NCBI GenBank assembly: GCA_038043285.1
Contig: JBBTCJ010000109.1
Coordinates: 1-15,976 of the forward strand
DNA from: JBBTCJ01 sp038043285
Lineage (GTDB): Bacteria; Planctomycetota; Phycisphaerae; UBA1845
Direction: 5' to 3'
DNA: 15,976 nt
Part shown: positions 14,163 through 15,976 of the stretch, in pieces
How the letters are laid out: every line of letters starts with the position of its first letter
Position numbering within the stretch: the first letter of the stretch is position 1
The notes under the pieces: model-generated
What the model saw: only the letters and a program-made list of their open reading frames with translations
What the model was told of the DNA's origin: nothing
Database searches by the model: none
Position numbers and translations under genes: made by a program

Positions 14163-15374
14163 ATGTGCATCCTGTCGCCCACCCGAACGACGTGGACTCT
14201 GACCGTCGCCCTCGGCGCCGCGCTCAACGCCGGAGTCGTCTCGGCCGCCGATTGGCCCAATTTCTTCGGTCCGAAGTATGACGGCATCAGCTCCGAGACC
14301 GGATTCAAAAAGGACTGGACCACGCCGATCCCCGTCTTGTGGGAACGGGAGGTCGGCTCGGCCTTCAGTTCGTTCGCCGTCGTGGGAAACCGCGTCTACA
14401 CCTGCGGAATGAAGGATAAGCAGCAGGTGCTTTACTGCCTGAATGCCGATACCGGCGAGGTGGTGTGGGAGAATGCGTTCGAGGAGGAGTTTCGCAACGA
14501 ACACGGCGACGGCACGCGGGCGACGCCGACGGTCCATGAAGGACTGGTCTACGTTCTCGGCGCGCGGGGGCGACTCCTGTGCGTCGACGCGGCGTCCGGC
14601 AAGCCCGCCTGGGAGAAGAAGTTCAACCACGCGCCGACATGGGCCTACAGCGGCTCGGTGCTCATCGAGGGCGATCTCGCCGTAGCCTCGGCGGGCAAAG
14701 ACGACGGATCGCTGGTCGCTTTCAACCGAAAAACAGGCGAACCGGCGTGGAAGGCGGGCGACGCGCCGGCCGGTTACGCCACACCCTATCCCTTCACCTT
14801 CAACGGCAAGCGGTATGTCACCGGCTTCCTCGGCGATTCCGCGATGATCGTAGAGGCCGCGACCGGCCGCGAGGTCTGGAGGACGAACTGGAAGACCGAC
14901 TGGGACGTCAACGCGGCCATGCCCATCTTCCACGACGGATACCTGTTCCTCGCATCGGGGTATCGAACCGGGGCGGCCCTGCACAAGCTCGCCGTCGCGG
15001 GCGACAAGCTGGAGTCGCAAGTCGTCTGGCACAGTGAGGTTCTGCTCAGCAAGTTCCAATCGTCGGTCCTCTACAAGGGGAAGCTCTACGGATGCGACCA
15101 GCGGGCGATGAAGTGCGTCGATTTCCTCACCGGGAAAGAGGAGTGGACCGTCGGCCACGTGCCCAACGGAACGGTTCTGGTGGCCGACGGACATCTTGTG
15201 GTGCTGACCGAAAAGGGGCAGCTTCAGATCGGACCGGTTTCCAGCAGCGGCTTCGAGCCGACGACCAGGGCCGACGTTCTGGACGGTCGATGCTGGTCGA
15301 TTCCGGTGCTGGACGACGGTCGGTTGTACGTTCGGAATCTCGAGCGGGTGAAGTGCTTCAAGCTCCGCGAGTAG
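14163..15374 (+). CDS. secreted PQQ-like beta-propeller repeat protein
   Basis: This gene encodes a 403-residue protein. From ATG 14163 (AAGGA 10 bases upstream) it has a signal peptide with hydrophobic core WTLTVALGAALNAG and a likely cleavage after VSA (residue 28). The mature protein starts DWPNFFGP, a pattern typical of planctomycetal PQQ-like proteins. Propeller blades repeat strand patterns such as RVYTCG...LYCLNADTGEVVWE (78-103), LVYVLG...LLCVDAASGKPAWE (128-151), LVAFNRKTGEPAW (184-196), MIVEAATGREVW (228-239) and MKCVDFLTGKEEW (316-328). The fold resembles BamB and PQQ dehydrogenases, but no membrane enzyme partner is near, so enzyme activity is not implied. It is probably periplasmic or external; the substrate is unknown. 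ATG 14106 in frame would spoil the signal peptide. Confidence 0.88.
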   Translation: MCILSPTRTTWTLTVALGAALNAGVVSAADWPNFFGPKYDGISSETGFKKDWTTPIPVLWEREVGSAFSSFAVVGNRVYTCGMKDKQQVLYCLNADTGEVVWENAFEEEFRNEHGDGTRATPTVHEGLVYVLGARGRLLCVDAASGKPAWEKKFNHAPTWAYSGSVLIEGDLAVASAGKDDGSLVAFNRKTGEPAWKAGDAPAGYATPYPFTFNGKRYVTGFLGDSAMIVEAATGREVWRTNWKTDWDVNAAMPIFHDGYLFLASGYRTGAALHKLAVAGDKLESQVVWHSEVLLSKFQSSVLYKGKLYGCDQRAMKCVDFLTGKEEWTVGHVPNGTVLVADGHLVVLTEKGQLQIGPVSSSGFEPTTRADVLDGRCWSIPVLDDGRLYVRNLERVKCFKLRE

Positions 15375-15375
15375 A

Positions 15376-15443
15376 GCGGTTCTCATTGTCGCGAAGCGTC
15401 GCGGTTTATCCGCGGCGCGGCTGTCGCGTGTGTTCAGAACCGC
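15376..15443. terminator. inverted repeat just after the PQQ-like gene
   Basis: GCGGTTCT (15376-15383) is repeated inverted as AGAACCGC (15436-15443), with an inner CGCGG-TTTAT-CCGCG hairpin at 15400-15414. It begins 1 base after the stop codon, so it may end transcription or stabilise the 3' end. There is no U-tract. Confidence 0.35.
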
Positions 15444-15470
15444 GAGTGATGACGAGCGGTCGTCGCTGGA

Positions 15471-15596
15471 CCGCTCCAAGCTGTCGCGGTACGGATAAAA
15501 GGAACAGAATAAGAAGAGGAAGAAACGGCGGCCGCTCCCTTACGGTCGCGGTACGGATGAAGGAAAGACACCGCTCCAAGCTGTTGCGGTCGCTAT
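15471..15596. repeat. three degenerate direct repeats
   Basis: Copies start with CCGCTCC at 15471, 15532 and 15571. Copies 1 and 2 share GTCGCGGTACGGAT followed by an AAAGGAA-like end; copies 1 and 3 share CCGCTCCAAGCTGT. Spacing is 61 and 39 bases, and the DNA between is A/G-rich. The irregular spacing and decay do not suit CRISPR. Confidence 0.6.
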
Positions 15597-15622
15597 TACG
15601 CACTTCATACAAGTCCGTCAAA

Positions 15623-15700
15623 TCAGGCGACAAGTTCGGCGTATTTCATGCAATCCGCCGTTAACAGCTCCTTGAGCGCGTCCCGAAAACAATGACCGAC
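15623..15700 (-). other. in-frame open extension after the small gene's UGA
   Basis: Reading on from the UGA at 15701-15703 on the minus strand, the same frame stays open for 25 codons to a second UGA (15623-15625). It would encode VGHC followed by FRDALKELLTADCMKYAELVA, which looks like a normal amphipathic helix. It could be a nonsense-mutated gene end, a read-through product, or chance. Confidence 0.25.
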
Positions 15701-15865
15701 TCACCAATCCATGACCGAAGCATTTTTAACGATTGGTATCGCGTGCGTCATCGCGTCGCGGTAATTGTCGTCCGCGACCTTTTCGAGGATTTCTTTGAGC
15801 CTGAATTCAAAGCCCGGTGCTGTTGTGTTTTCCATGTCCAACCTGGCGGTGATTGTATTTGCCAT
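15701..15865 (-). CDS. hypothetical small protein, 54 aa
   Basis: This gene encodes a small protein of unrecognised family, starting MANTITARLDMENT and containing the helical stretch FEFRLKEILEKVADDNYRDA. The ATG at 15865 lies 11 bases after a strong AAAAGGAG Shine-Dalgarno (15877-15884); the in-frame ATG at 15874 is only 2 bases from it and seems too close. There is no signal peptide or membrane segment. The Shine-Dalgarno overlaps the stop codon of the gene before it, so the two are probably one operon. Base composition here is near 50% GC, well below the rest of the window, and AT-ending codons are frequent. The reading frame continues past the stop, so this may be a shortened form. The function is unknown. 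Confidence 0.6.
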   Translation of the reverse strand: MANTITARLDMENTTAPGFEFRLKEILEKVADDNYRDAMTHAIPIVKNASVMDW

Positions 15866-15882
15866 TAGATTCATCGCTCCTT

Positions 15883-15976
15883 TTATCCAGGCGCGGGCGT
15901 CAACGGCGGAATCAACTCGTCTTGAACCGTTTCAGAGCAAGTGAGACATTCGGCGTCGTCGAGTAACGGATGGTTT
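15883..15976 (-). CDS. 3' end of an unknown gene, cut by the window edge
   Basis: One minus-strand frame is open from the window edge to TAA at 15883-15885. The 30 visible codons give NHPLLDDAECLTCSETVQD followed by a Pro-rich end ELIPPLTPAPG. A CxxC pair (CLTC) is present. The stop overlaps the Shine-Dalgarno of the next gene, which favours this frame over another that is open for about 20 codons. The family cannot be judged. Confidence 0.45.
   Translation of the reverse strand, partial: NHPLLDDAECLTCSETVQDELIPPLTPAPG

Larger units (their letters stand above)
15375..15700. other. repeat-rich spacer between opposing transcription units
   Basis: Apart from the inverted repeat, the three degenerate direct repeats and the in-frame extension listed separately, nothing further is seen. 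The plus-strand open frame through it is Arg-rich and made of the repeats, so it is not called as a gene. Confidence 0.5.

Noticed and set aside
14163..15374. PQQ-dependent dehydrogenase
   Set aside because: The protein has propeller repeats, but it is short and has no cytochrome domain or dehydrogenase partner, so enzyme activity is not claimed.
15471..15596. Possible CRISPR array
   Set aside because: There are only three imperfect copies with unequal spacing (61 and 39 bases), no conserved repeat length and no cas genes.
15701..15703. Selenocysteine codon in the small right-edge gene
   Set aside because: No convincing stem-loop follows the UGA and no selenoprotein family is recognised, so recoding is kept only as one option.

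Overview
This window is about 65% GC over most of its length and looks like chromosomal DNA of a Gram-negative-type bacterium, most probably an uncultured member of the Planctomycetota. That assignment is inference. It rests on a trigger factor with long extra tails followed by two unlike clpP genes, a secreted PQQ-like beta-propeller protein beginning with a DWPNFFGP motif, an apolipoprotein N-acyltransferase (so lipoproteins and probably an outer membrane), and many short GC-rich intergenic repeats. No rRNA, tRNA, CRISPR array, transposase or integrase was seen.

Left part (1-5000). A 60-codon gene of unknown function converges on a class I fructose-bisphosphate aldolase (fbaB, minus strand). 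A 311-base divergent promoter region separates fbaB from a protein-quality-control block: trigger factor (tig), clpP1 and clpP2. No clpX follows. ClpP1 keeps a Ser-His-Asp triad, whereas ClpP2 has Asn where the catalytic Asp is expected, so the two subunits are probably not equivalent.

Middle part (5000-13600). All genes are on the plus strand: moeA (molybdenum cofactor insertion), lnt (lipoprotein N-acylation), a HEAT-repeat lipoprotein, mreD, mrdA (PBP2, the elongation transpeptidase) and rodA (SEDS glycosyltransferase). The HEAT gene overlaps mreD (GTGA) and mrdA overlaps rodA (ATGA), which points to translational coupling. This is a cell-elongation and envelope cluster without mreB or mreC. 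The HEAT lipoprotein sits where mreC usually lies. The predicted starts of moeA and mrdA have -10-like hexamers 6-9 bases upstream and no Shine-Dalgarno, as in leaderless transcripts.

Right part (13600-15976). A 550-base repeat- and hairpin-rich spacer precedes a secreted PQQ-like beta-propeller protein. After it come degenerate repeats, then about 300 bases near 50% GC holding a small minus-strand operon: the 3' end of an unknown gene and a roughly 54-residue protein with a strong Shine-Dalgarno. The frame of the small gene stays open for 25 codons beyond its UGA stop.

The observations most worth following are the HEAT lipoprotein embedded in the elongation operon, the unequal ClpP pair, a 50-base repeat that starts on the stop codons of both clpP2 and rodA, and the low-GC small-gene operon at the right edge. 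I found no clearly new defence or mobile system.
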